Of a DNA stretch of 64,000 nt, positions 33,141-41,343 are shown one piece after another. The notes under the pieces were generated by a model. It worked only from the letters and a program-made list of their open reading frames with translations. It did no database searches and was not told where the DNA came from. Source of the stretch: Olavius algarvensis Delta 4 endosymbiont (lineage in GTDB: Bacteria > Desulfobacterota > Desulfobacteria > Desulfobacterales > CAJINA01); contig CAJINA010000083.1 in assembly GCA_905176665.1 (NCBI GenBank), positions 1 to 64,000 on the forward strand, in the 5' to 3' direction. Each line of letters begins with the position of its first letter. Positions within the stretch are counted from its first letter, which is position 1. The translations under genes were made by a program, and so were the position numbers.

Positions 33141-34463
33141 ATGAACTATACCGTTAAAGATATCCTGAACCTGCAGGTTGCCCCGGCATTGGGGTGTACC
33201 GAGCCCGTGGCCATTGCCCTGGGTGCGGCAGCAGCAGCGTCTTTGCTGGATAAACAGAAAATTGACCTGATTGAAGTGTCGGTCGATCCCAACATCTACA
33301 AAAACGGCCTCGCCGTTTCTATTCCGGGTACGGGCGGCCTGTCCGGCCTGGACATGGCCGCCGCCATTGGTGCCTGTGCCGGGGATCCGGCCTTGAAACT
33401 GGAAGTCCTCGAGAGTGTGGATGAAAGTGCGGTTCCGCGGGCCAAGCAGTTGATCAAAGAAGGTAAAGTGAAAGTTCACCTACTGGCCGATCACCGGGGA
33501 CTGTACATCAAAACCCGGGTGAGCGCTGCTGGTGATTGGGCGGAGGCCCTGATTTGTGACCTGCACGACAATATCGTGAGCATATCCTTTAATGGACAAC
33601 CGGTGGAGGATAGCCCGCTTTTATCTACAACGATTGACGACCAGAGTGCCTCGCCGGTATCAGAACTGGAAACCTGGTTGAAGACCCTTTCACTGGGGCA
33701 GCTGCTGAAACTGCTCGACGATCTGGATGATGAGGACCTGGCTTTTTTGCAAGACGGCGTGGATACCAATATGGCCCTGGCCAACCACGGTCTGAAATAT
33801 GGACCCGGATTGGGGATCGGTTTGGCCCTGGAGCGGTTGGCACGCCAGAAATTGGTCACCCGCGATATGATCCTGGATGCCCGCATTCTGGCCTCGGCCG
33901 CCTCTGATGCTAGAATGGCCGGAGTTAAACTGCCGGCCATGAGTTCGGCCGGCAGCGGGAATCACGGCCTGACAGCGATCCTGCCGATCTGGGCCGTGCG
34001 CACCTGGGTGGATTGTACCGAGCGCACTGCTCTGAAGGCCATCGGCTTGAGCCACTTGATTACCGCCTACGTGAAAGCCCACACCGGGCGCTTGACAGCG
34101 GTTTGCGGGTGCTCGGTAGCGGCCGGGGCCGGCGCGGCGGCCGGGGTTGCCTACCTGCTGGGTGGCAACCAGGCGCAAATTGCCGGGTCGATTAAAAACC
34201 TGACCATGGATTTGGCCGGGGTTATCTGTGATGGCGCCAAGGCCGGCTGTGCCCTGAAACTGGCGACCGCTGCTGGAACGGCGGTTCAGTCGGCACTTTT
34301 TGCCCTCCAGGGCGTTAATGTACAGCCAACGGACGGTATTGTCGGACTGTCACCTGAGCAAACCATGAAAAATGTGGGCACCCTCAGTACCGAGGGAATG
34401 ATTGAGACGGACCGGACGATCCTCAAGATTATGCTGGAAAAGCAATTTTCGGAAGCGGAATGA
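33141..34463 (+). CDS. cyuA: L-cysteine desulfidase family (UPF0597)
   Basis: 440 residues from the ATG at 33141 with GGAG 8 bp upstream. Conserved blocks are ALGCTEPVAIAL near the N-terminus, SSAGSGNHGLTAILP in the middle, CGCSVAAGAGAAAG, and GVICDGAKAGCALK near the C-terminus. This is the CyuA/YhaM group related to serine dehydratase alpha chains, which breaks cysteine into sulfide, ammonia and pyruvate; conserved Cys residues may hold an Fe-S centre. It stands alone, divergent from the CBS gene. Confidence 0.85.
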   Translation: MNYTVKDILNLQVAPALGCTEPVAIALGAAAAASLLDKQKIDLIEVSVDPNIYKNGLAVSIPGTGGLSGLDMAAAIGACAGDPALKLEVLESVDESAVPRAKQLIKEGKVKVHLLADHRGLYIKTRVSAAGDWAEALICDLHDNIVSISFNGQPVEDSPLLSTTIDDQSASPVSELETWLKTLSLGQLLKLLDDLDDEDLAFLQDGVDTNMALANHGLKYGPGLGIGLALERLARQKLVTRDMILDARILASAASDARMAGVKLPAMSSAGSGNHGLTAILPIWAVRTWVDCTERTALKAIGLSHLITAYVKAHTGRLTAVCGCSVAAGAGAAAGVAYLLGGNQAQIAGSIKNLTMDLAGVICDGAKAGCALKLATAAGTAVQSALFALQGVNVQPTDGIVGLSPEQTMKNVGTLSTEGMIETDRTILKIMLEKQFSEAE

Positions 34464-34590
34464 TAGATACCCGGCAATCAGGTCGCTGCGGGCTTTCGGC
34501 CTGGCGCGAAACCAGGGATTATGGTGCTGTTATCGTTTGAATTTTGCCGCTTCCCCGGATGGGCGGTGTGATAAGTCCGGGATCTTGATG

Positions 34591-34956
34591 TCAGGCCAGA
34601 ATTTTGGCAATGGTGCCGAGCAGGTCATCCCTGGCAATGGGCTTTTTCAGCGTCCGCTGGGCACCCAGGGCATCAGCCAATTGAAGGTATCCTTCGGGTC
34701 CCATCTGGGCACCGCCCGACATTGCAATGATTTTGACGTCGGGAAAATCATTTTTCAACTCCATAATCATCTCAATCCCCTCTTTTTCAGGCATGATGAG
34801 ATCGGTGATGACCAGGTCAACTTCATTTTGCCGAAACAGATCAATTCCCTCTTTCCCATCGGCGGCCGCCAAGACCTCATAGCCGGCCTTGGTGAGCATG
34901 AGCGACAGCATTCTTCTGATGATTTCGTCATCGTCGATGATCAGAATTCGAGCCAT
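34591..34956 (-). CDS. Stand-alone response regulator receiver
   Basis: 121 residues from the ATG at 34956, which has GGAAGGAG 8 bp upstream. Receiver only: acidic IDDDE, phospho-Asp in LVITDLIMPEKEG, Ser/Thr in AMSGGAQ and Lys in LKKPIARDD. It is 16 bp downstream of the hybrid kinase on the same strand and is the likely recipient of its phosphate. Confidence 0.9.
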   Translation of the reverse strand: MARILIIDDDEIIRRMLSLMLTKAGYEVLAAADGKEGIDLFRQNEVDLVITDLIMPEKEGIEMIMELKNDFPDVKIIAMSGGAQMGPEGYLQLADALGAQRTLKKPIARDDLLGTIAKILA

Positions 34957-34972
34957 GATGTGCGCTCCTTCC

Positions 34973-37699
34973 TTACGCATCCATGGTACTTGTCAGGGCA
35001 CGCCGGGCGGCCTGGGCAAGATCGTTGCGCGAGACGGGTTTGATCAAGATTTCCCGAAATTTGGTCGTATCCGTATTATTTAGCATTTCCCTGTGACCGG
35101 TGCAAATGATTACTGGGATTTCCGGCTTTATTTTCGTCATTTCCGTGGCCATAACATCGCCGGTCATACCGGGCATGACCAGGTCGGTAATGACCAAGTC
35201 GACACTTTTGTGGCATTCATCGAAGTAGGCCAGGGCCTTGTCGCTGTCTTTGAAACAAGTCGTGTCATAGCCCAGGCCACTCACTATTTTTCGTATGATT
35301 TTGTAACTTTGTATTTCATCGTCTACAATCAGAATGTGCCCCCGCCCGGTTTGCAGAGAAATGACGTGCTCCTCGGCCAGGTCCTCTTCCGGGTGTGGCG
35401 GGATTTTGATCTCCGGCAGGTAAATATCAAAGGTGGTTCCCTTTCCCAGTTCACTGGCCACCATGATGCGGCCGTCATGACCGGTGATGATGCCGTGGAT
35501 CATGGAGAGCCCCATCCCGGTGTTGGTGGCCATCTCCTTGGTTGTAAAAAAAGGATCAAATATCCGTTCACTGATTTCCGGCGGCATCCCGTGCCCGGTA
35601 TCGCTGACACTCAGTTTCAGGTAGTCTCCGGTCGGCAGGTTCAGCGACCGACCGGCCGTTTCGCTCGGGTTTTCCGTGACCGTGGTTTTGGCCAGCGCAA
35701 TCGTCATGGTGCCGCCCGTTTCGCGCATGGCGTGAAAGGCGTTGGAACCCAGGTTGACGATAACCTGGTGAATCTGGGTGGGGTCTGCCAGGGCACGCCC
35801 GCCACCTTTTTGATAGATCTGCTGGATATCAACGGTAGCCGGGATGGAGGCCCTGAGCAGGGAGGCAGCTTCCTTGATCACGGGCACCAGGTCAATGGGT
35901 TTGCGGGTGGAGCTGTCCTGTTTGCTGAAGGTGAGAATTTGTTTTACCAGCTGCTTGGCACGGTTGGCGGCCTGCAGTATTTCGGTCAGGTTCTGGGCCA
36001 ACTGGCTATCGGCCGGGGCCTCATCCAGCGACATTTCGGTGTAGCCGATGATCGGGAAGAGGATATTGTTAAAATCATGGGCAATGCCGCCGGCCAGGGT
36101 GCCGATGGCTTCCATTTTGTGAATCTGCTTCAGCTGTGCTTCAAGTTGAACTTCGTGGGTGACATCGCGCTGTACCGTCACATAGTTCCGGTTGCGGCCG
36201 TCACGGCTGACGATCTGTGAAATGGTGGTCTTTGCCAGATACGGGACCCCATTCTTTTGGTGACAGGTCATTTTCTGTGTGACGGCTTGATCTATGCTCA
36301 CTGACTGCCACAGGGTATCGAATCGCGCGATGGTTTCCCGATCCTGTGAAATAAATGAGATGTGCCGTCCGACAGCTTCGGCTGCTGTGTATCCGGTAAT
36401 CCGACTGAAGGCGGGATTCATGTACAGGATAATGCCGGCGTTATCGGTTATGGTGATGCTGTCCGTCGACTGTTCAATGGCGGTGGCCAGGATCTGCCTT
36501 TCGTTTTCACCCTTGCGGCGGTCCTCCTCCAGTTCGTCCAGATCCATTTTGATCAAAGATATGGCGTCAAAAACCGGCTGGAATTGGGTATCTGCCTCTG
36601 ACGGCGGATCGGGGATGCCCGGTTCACCAGAGCCCCAACTGATGTTTCCCAAAAACTCCAGGATCTCATGGGGCGGGCCGGGATAGGGGGGCAGATTCGA
36701 CCCAGTTTCCGCGGTATCTGCGGGTGTGGGCTCCGAGGGGCGCTGGCCGGACGAATCCAGCACTTTTATATAAGCCAGGGCGCTTTCCAGATCATCCACA
36801 ATCTTAACTTTGAAAGGCACCAGGTGCTTGGCCAGGTGGATACCCGCTTTCATCCAGCGATTGGCACCGTAGAAAATGATCATTCGAAAGTGCGGAAAGT
36901 CCGCATGCCACTGTTTGATGGCATCCAGGTAGAGCAAACGTGCCTTGCGGGAGGCCCGGCCGGTTTTACTTAGACCGTTGATGTGATAGCAGCCCCGCGG
37001 GTTTTCGATGACCTTGGCGCAGACGCTTCGAAAGCATTCCATGGTGGGCGCAACATCCCGGCTGGTATAAAGCCCTTTGCCGGCAGAATGGACGATGCGA
37101 CTATCGATGATTTCATATTCAACCCGGTACGCATCACTTGCATACGTTGCCCGGGGCTGCTTGACGACTTTACGGTCCGGCCAGCCGTCGATGGATATGT
37201 GGTCACTTGCAGCGGCCAAGGCTTTCTGGAGGGCGGCCGCATAGTCCTTTTCGATTAAGACCGGAAAGGGAGCCCGGAACAGGCGACCCCAGACACTGAA
37301 ACCGATTTTGATGGCCCGGGGGGCGTTGAAGCCGATAAAGGCCTCAATCCGGTGCCTGTCTTTTCTCATTTCCGCGATAAACTGATCGCGGGCTTCCCGG
37401 GAGGAGATGCCCTTGAAGTGGCCGTAATCCCTCAACTCCACAAAGGTTTCGTTCTTATCCAGCATCTGGTCGAGAATTTCACGGCGCTTTCGGAACAGCT
37501 GTTTGATGGTTTGCCGATTGGCATGTTTCCAGCCCTTTGATCCTGAGAGGAGAATCCGGTCGCCGATAAACTCAAAGGAAACTGAATAACCATTGCCCAG
37601 ATCTATGTCCGTCCATTCCGGTCGGCGGGTAACCGGCAGCCCGGAGACCGGGCATGCGGCGGCAACAGGCTGGGGCCATTTTTTTCCGACGTGGGACAT
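34973..37699 (-). CDS. Hybrid histidine kinase with duplicated unknown N-terminal module
   Basis: 908 residues, ATG with GGAG just upstream. Residues about 30-165 (YSVSFEFIGDRILLSGSKGW ... RAIKIGFSVWGRLF) and about 185-315 (YRVEYEIIDSRIVHSAGKGL ... FRMIIFYGANRWMKAGIHLA) look like two copies of one alpha/beta module that I do not recognise. Then come PAS (about 400-515; ILYMNPAFSRITGYTAAE), HisKA with GGIAHDFNNI, HATPase (DTGHGM, TGMGLSM) and a receiver (LVITDLVMPGMTG). No transmembrane segment. A MITE copy ends 17 bp before the start codon and may carry or disturb its promoter. Confidence 0.9.
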   Translation of the reverse strand: MSHVGKKWPQPVAAACPVSGLPVTRRPEWTDIDLGNGYSVSFEFIGDRILLSGSKGWKHANRQTIKQLFRKRREILDQMLDKNETFVELRDYGHFKGISSREARDQFIAEMRKDRHRIEAFIGFNAPRAIKIGFSVWGRLFRAPFPVLIEKDYAAALQKALAAASDHISIDGWPDRKVVKQPRATYASDAYRVEYEIIDSRIVHSAGKGLYTSRDVAPTMECFRSVCAKVIENPRGCYHINGLSKTGRASRKARLLYLDAIKQWHADFPHFRMIIFYGANRWMKAGIHLAKHLVPFKVKIVDDLESALAYIKVLDSSGQRPSEPTPADTAETGSNLPPYPGPPHEILEFLGNISWGSGEPGIPDPPSEADTQFQPVFDAISLIKMDLDELEEDRRKGENERQILATAIEQSTDSITITDNAGIILYMNPAFSRITGYTAAEAVGRHISFISQDRETIARFDTLWQSVSIDQAVTQKMTCHQKNGVPYLAKTTISQIVSRDGRNRNYVTVQRDVTHEVQLEAQLKQIHKMEAIGTLAGGIAHDFNNILFPIIGYTEMSLDEAPADSQLAQNLTEILQAANRAKQLVKQILTFSKQDSSTRKPIDLVPVIKEAASLLRASIPATVDIQQIYQKGGGRALADPTQIHQVIVNLGSNAFHAMRETGGTMTIALAKTTVTENPSETAGRSLNLPTGDYLKLSVSDTGHGMPPEISERIFDPFFTTKEMATNTGMGLSMIHGIITGHDGRIMVASELGKGTTFDIYLPEIKIPPHPEEDLAEEHVISLQTGRGHILIVDDEIQSYKIIRKIVSGLGYDTTCFKDSDKALAYFDECHKSVDLVITDLVMPGMTGDVMATEMTKIKPEIPVIICTGHREMLNNTDTTKFREILIKPVSRNDLAQAARRALTSTMDA

Positions 37700-37716
37700 G
37701 TGTCTCCGTGGATATC

Positions 37717-37938
37717 GAGAGGCAATCTCAAAAATGTCATTCGGCCCAATCTCGGTGTTGGGCGTTTGGTTCCAAGCCTCGAAATACTTTAGTATCTACC
37801 ACGCAAGGCAATAGTTTCGCTGGCACCTCCGGTTGCGACCCACAATCGAGAATTACAACAGCAGGAAGTCCCGCAACGCAGGGGAACCTCACGGCCGCCG
37901 CACCTTGAACCAAAATCCTTTTTTTGAGATAGCCTCGA
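37717..37938 (+). repeat. MITE-like element, copy 2 (longest)
   Basis: About 222 bp. The left end AGAGGCAATCTCAAAAATG is followed by CGGCCCAATCTCGGTGTTGG; the right end has CACCTTGAACCAAAATCC and TTTTTTGAGATAGCCTCGA. The middle holds roughly 60 extra bases not shared with the other copies, possibly a secondary insertion. It lies immediately upstream of the hybrid kinase start. Confidence 0.8.
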
Positions 37939-38045
37939 TTGGGGGCCCAATGAACCTCGGGATCGTCACTGCAAGATCGCAGCAGGACGCCCGGTGACCA
38001 GTCATCATATGTTTTTTAGAGGTAGAATGTCAAATTTATCATGGC

Positions 38046-39095
38046 CTAGCGGGTCCACGAAAACAAGCAGGCGCCGATAGCCAAAAACACAACACTCATG
38101 ACTGCCAGGACCGTAATTTCAGGGAGGATGGCCACCAGACCGGCACCGTCGCTCATAATTTTGCGGGCGGCTGTCAGCAGGTGGGTCAAGGGAAACGCCT
38201 GGGCGAACCATTGCACCCAGCGGGGGGCCCCTTCAATCGAAAACCAGACTTCCGAGAGAAACATCATGGGCCACGAAATGAAATTGAGAATACCGGTGGT
38301 TAGCTCCTCACTGGTACCCCTGGATGCCAGGATCAACCCAAGTGCGGTCAGGCTCAGGCTGCCCAGGAAAAAGACCAGGGCCAGGTGCAGGTAGGAACCA
38401 ACCATGTTAAAAGAGAATATCAGATGGCAGCCCGTCCAGACCACCACCAGGGTGAACATCAGAAGAAAAAGCCGCGAAAGCATTTGCGCACTGAGATACT
38501 CCAGCGCGGTGAGCGGGGTGGCCTTGAGTCGTTTTAGAACGCCATTTTTACGATACCGGACGACCACGTAACCGACACCCCACAGCGCGCTGAACATCAT
38601 GTTCATACCCAGAATGCCGGGAAAGAGCCAGTCTATATAACGAATTTCAAGCCCTTCGATTGGAATCCGGCGGGCACTGTTACCAGCCACCGGCGGGGCC
38701 AGGCTGCCTTCGAATAACCTTTCGAGAACATACCCTTTCGGTGAGCTTTCATTCACCCAGTAGCGGTAAGGGCGGGGACCCAGTTCCACCAAAAAATCGA
38801 CTTTGTGATGGCGCAGTTTGTCCAGTCCTTCCGCAAGCGACTTGAACCCGATCAATTCGACCGGCTGCAAGTGTTGGAACCTGACCGGCAGATCCCCGGT
38901 CGCAATAACCGGCAGGGTGCGCTCTGCGGGGAAAACGCCCACTTTGTAATCTTTGTAGACCTTGCCGTCAAAAATGATACCGAACCCGGCGACCAGCAGG
39001 AAGGGAAACAAAAAGTTCCATCCAAAGGCCGAGCGGTCCCTGAAAAATTCGCGGTTGCGGGCGATGAACATGGCCCAGAATCTTTTAACATTCAT
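38046..39095 (-). CDS. ABC-2 type transporter permease
   Basis: 349 residues. One transmembrane helix near the N-terminus (WNFLFPFLLVAGFGIIF), a soluble loop of about 120 residues outside the membrane, then about five helices in the C-terminal half, as in ABC-2 exporters of the DrrB/NatB kind. It forms an exporter with the ATPase encoded 7 bp upstream. The substrate (drug, lipid or polysaccharide) cannot be told. Confidence 0.88.
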   Translation of the reverse strand: MNVKRFWAMFIARNREFFRDRSAFGWNFLFPFLLVAGFGIIFDGKVYKDYKVGVFPAERTLPVIATGDLPVRFQHLQPVELIGFKSLAEGLDKLRHHKVDFLVELGPRPYRYWVNESSPKGYVLERLFEGSLAPPVAGNSARRIPIEGLEIRYIDWLFPGILGMNMMFSALWGVGYVVVRYRKNGVLKRLKATPLTALEYLSAQMLSRLFLLMFTLVVVWTGCHLIFSFNMVGSYLHLALVFFLGSLSLTALGLILASRGTSEELTTGILNFISWPMMFLSEVWFSIEGAPRWVQWFAQAFPLTHLLTAARKIMSDGAGLVAILPEITVLAVMSVVFLAIGACLFSWTR

Positions 39096-39102
39096 AGGTC
39101 GA

Positions 39103-39987
39103 TCAGTCTCGCAGTTGGCGTCCGGTGAGCGTTAGAAACACATCTTCCAGGTTGGGCGAGCGGACGGTCATGTCCGAAAGGTCCACGCCCATCTCGATCA
39201 GCCGGGCCAAACATTCATTGGTATCTTCCGGGAATATCTCCAGCTTATCGCCGCTTTCCCGGTAACTGTACTGCAGGTGCGGCTTGACGGTTTCCAGTAA
39301 TTGTTTGGGCAGGGTCAGCGACGGGCCGCCGCAGTATTGGTGGATGAGGGCCTCCGGCGTACCCCGCGCGATGATTTTACCGAAGTCCATGATGGCTATC
39401 TGGTCACACAGTTTGGCCGCTTCCTCCATGTAGTGGGTCGTCAGAATGATGGTCTTGCCCTGTGCTTTTACCTCTTCGACGATTTTCCACAGTTCATGGC
39501 GGGCATGGGGGTCCAGGCCGGTGGAAGGTTCGTCCAGAAACAGCAATTCGGGTCGGTTCACCAGGGCCATTGCCAGCAGCAGACGCTGGCGTTGACCACC
39601 CGAAATCTTGTCATTGTACCGGTCCTGGATGTCTTCAAGCTGGCACATGCCGATCAGGTCATCCAGCTCGTGGGGGCGGGTGTAAAGGTCCGCAAACGTC
39701 TGCAGGGTTTCACGAACGGTTAGAAATCCCAACAGGGCGGTGTGTTGAAACTGGATGCCGACTTCTTCACGAAACGATCCGGCCCGCCGATTCTCCTTGT
39801 AATATATTTCACCTGATGTGGGCGCGGTTATATCCTCGATCATTTCGATGGTGGTTGTTTTACCGGCGCCATTGGGGCCCAGCAACCCAAAACAGGTTCC
39901 CCCGTCCACGCCAAAACTAACCCCGGCAACCGCCTTGAGGGCGCCGTAGTGTTTGGCCAGATCCTTAACCTGGAGTACCGTTGTCAT
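39103..39987 (-). CDS. ABC-2 exporter ATP-binding protein
   Basis: 294 residues. Walker A GPNGAGKTTTIE, signature ISGGQRQRLLLAMAL, Walker B LLFLDEPSTGLD and switch His in ILTTHYMEEA. The C-terminal region (about 225-290) is an accessory domain as in DrrA/CcmA-like exporter ATPases. First gene of a two-gene exporter operon. Confidence 0.93.
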   Translation of the reverse strand: MTTVLQVKDLAKHYGALKAVAGVSFGVDGGTCFGLLGPNGAGKTTTIEMIEDITAPTSGEIYYKENRRAGSFREEVGIQFQHTALLGFLTVRETLQTFADLYTRPHELDDLIGMCQLEDIQDRYNDKISGGQRQRLLLAMALVNRPELLFLDEPSTGLDPHARHELWKIVEEVKAQGKTIILTTHYMEEAAKLCDQIAIMDFGKIIARGTPEALIHQYCGGPSLTLPKQLLETVKPHLQYSYRESGDKLEIFPEDTNECLARLIEMGVDLSDMTVRSPNLEDVFLTLTGRQLRD

Positions 39988-40206
39988 TCGCGCTCTCCTG
40001 TTGCGGCTCCATCGTGGCCTCAGTTGCAGAGGGGGCTGCCGAAAAGATTCATAATTCCGTTATCATAGGCAGTTTTCAGGCTGTGTCAACGCTTTCATTC
40101 GCTTTCCACCGCACGGGCTTGACAACCATGGGTGCCGGGCGTAAATTGCCAGTCAATAAGAGATTGAACACCGAACCCGCTAAAACCAATAGATATTGGA
40201 CTGCTT

Positions 40207-40695
40207 ATGCCGCCACTTGTTGCTATCGTAGGAAATTCCGACACAGGGAAAACTACCTTGATTGAGAAGCTGGTCCCGAATTTGAAGAAGAGGGGCTACA
40301 CCGTCGGGACGGTGAAACATACCCACCATGGATTTACCATGGACCAGGAGGGCAAGGATACATTTCGTCACCAGGTGGCCGGAGCGGACACCGTTGTGGC
40401 GGTTTCACCCCGGCGAATCGCTATCGTTAAAACATCAACGCTGGATTCTCTGGAAGCGGCCCTGCCGTTTTTGGAAGATCGGGACATTGTCCTGGTGGAG
40501 GGTTTCAAGGGCGGCCGGTGTCCCAAGATTGAGATTTTCAGAAAAGCTGCCGGCGGCCAACCGGTGTGTCTTGACGACCCGCACTTGCTGGCCCTGGTGG
40601 CCGATGTGGCGATTGAGACCCCCCTGCCGGTGTTCGGGCTTGACGAAGTTGATCCAATCGCTGACTTTATCGAACAGCAATTGTTGAGACGTTAG
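40207..40695 (+). CDS. mobB: Molybdopterin-guanine dinucleotide biosynthesis adaptor protein
   Basis: 162 residues. P-loop GNSDTGKTTLIEKL, followed by the MobB signatures VGTVKHTHHGF and KDTFRHQVAGAD, then LVEGFKGGRCPKIEIFR. MobB is a GTP-binding partner of MobA in making the bis-MGD cofactor of formate dehydrogenase and related reductases. Length fits the family. It stands alone; the region downstream leads to the candidate selenoprotein gene, which may matter because many bis-MGD enzymes also use selenocysteine. Confidence 0.93.
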   Translation: MPPLVAIVGNSDTGKTTLIEKLVPNLKKRGYTVGTVKHTHHGFTMDQEGKDTFRHQVAGADTVVAVSPRRIAIVKTSTLDSLEAALPFLEDRDIVLVEGFKGGRCPKIEIFRKAAGGQPVCLDDPHLLALVADVAIETPLPVFGLDEVDPIADFIEQQLLRR

Positions 40696-41050
40696 CCGTT
40701 CTATGTCCGGCCAGCCGGTCCACAGGCCAGGTCGGCAGGGTCCGGTTGGCCATTGCCGTTTATATGATTGCGCGTTATCTTGCACACGATAAAAACAGCA
40801 TTATCTTAACGGTATCCGGTAGTGTGCGCCTGAGCTTTTTGGGGTTGCTGGCAGAGCCGCCCGCATGTTGCTGGTGTGGCGCAATCTGGCGGGTTTCATC
40901 CTGCCGCCGGGTTTCATCATATTGCTTGATAGCAGCCACTTCCTGCGGTGATGCTGCTACTGGGCGTAACTGGATTTTGCTGGGCGACCAAGCGATCCTG
41001 GACTGTGGCGAGAGCCGTTGCCGCAAAACAACGCTAAAACGAGGTCTTTA
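40696..41050. other. Intergenic region between mobB and the small selenoprotein candidate
   Basis: No convincing gene. One open frame across 40746-41051 is rich in Trp, Arg and Cys, with unnatural composition and no ribosome binding site. The region should contain the promoter of the small gene at 41051, but no clear -35/-10 pair stands out. Confidence 0.4.
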
Positions 41051-41212
41051 ATGAGTGATATCCTGATTGCTATCGGTGTTATTGGTGTCTGGTACCTGCT
41101 GCAGGCGGTGATTTTACCGCGGATGGGCGTTCCCACCTGAATGAAACCTGACTGTCAGGTGACAGACAAGCCCAAAATCGAAGAAAAGCAGGCCGGTGGT
41201 GAAAACCACTAG
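41051..41212 (+). CDS. Candidate small membrane selenoprotein (in-frame UGA as Sec)
   Basis: Read with UGA at 41138-41140 as selenocysteine, this gives 53 residues. The N-terminal 29 residues contain one transmembrane helix (ILIAIGVIGVWYLLQAVIL) then PRMGVPT, then Sec, then MKPDCQVTDKPKIEEKQ and a polar tail to TAG at 41210-41212. GAGG lies 6 bp before the ATG. Exactly 11 nt after the UGA there is a small SECIS-like hairpin (see 41141-41165). A Cys five residues after Sec could be its redox partner. The stop codon is the first three bases of a MITE, so the tail may be cut short. The alternative is a plain 29-residue membrane peptide ending at UGA. Confidence 0.5.
41141..41165 (+). promoter_or_regulatory. 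Candidate bacterial SECIS element
   Basis: Directly after the UGA come 11 unpaired-capable bases, then CUGUC, loop AGGU, GACAG (41152-41165). The loop begins 16 nt after UGA and has G as its second base. This agrees with the known Escherichia coli fdhF element, whose hairpin begins about 11 nt after UGA and has an AGGUCU loop bound by SelB. An alternative fold, ACCUGA-CUG-UCAGGU (41146-41160), overlaps it. Confidence 0.5.
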
Positions 41213-41339
41213 CGGCTATTTCAAAAAATAGGAATTCGGCTCAAGGTTGCGCCTAACGGCTTGAAAACCGGCACGCCGTGCCGGAAGCGAGCACCCAACG
41301 CCGAGGTTGGGCCAAAGGACATCTTTGAGATAGCCTCTA
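41210..41339 (-). repeat. MITE-like element, copy 3 (shortest)
   Basis: 130 bp in reverse orientation. It begins TAGCGGCTATTTCAAAAAAT with the GGAATTCGGCTCAAGG arm and ends CATCTTTGAGATAGCCTCTA after CCCAACGCCGAGGTTGGGCC. The central TACTCC palindrome of other copies is missing. The left terminus supplies the stop of the selenoprotein candidate, and the right end is 4 bp from the M20 peptidase stop. Confidence 0.85.
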
Positions 41340-41343
41340 ACTG

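Noticed and set aside
40965..40990. GG-N10-GC match before the selenoprotein candidate
   Set aside because: The -12 side reads GGGC rather than TTGC; not convincing as an RpoN site.
40746..41051. 101-codon open frame before the selenoprotein candidate
   Set aside because: Composition (many Trp, Cys and Arg from GC-skewed codons) and the absence of a ribosome binding site or recognisable domain suggest a chance frame.
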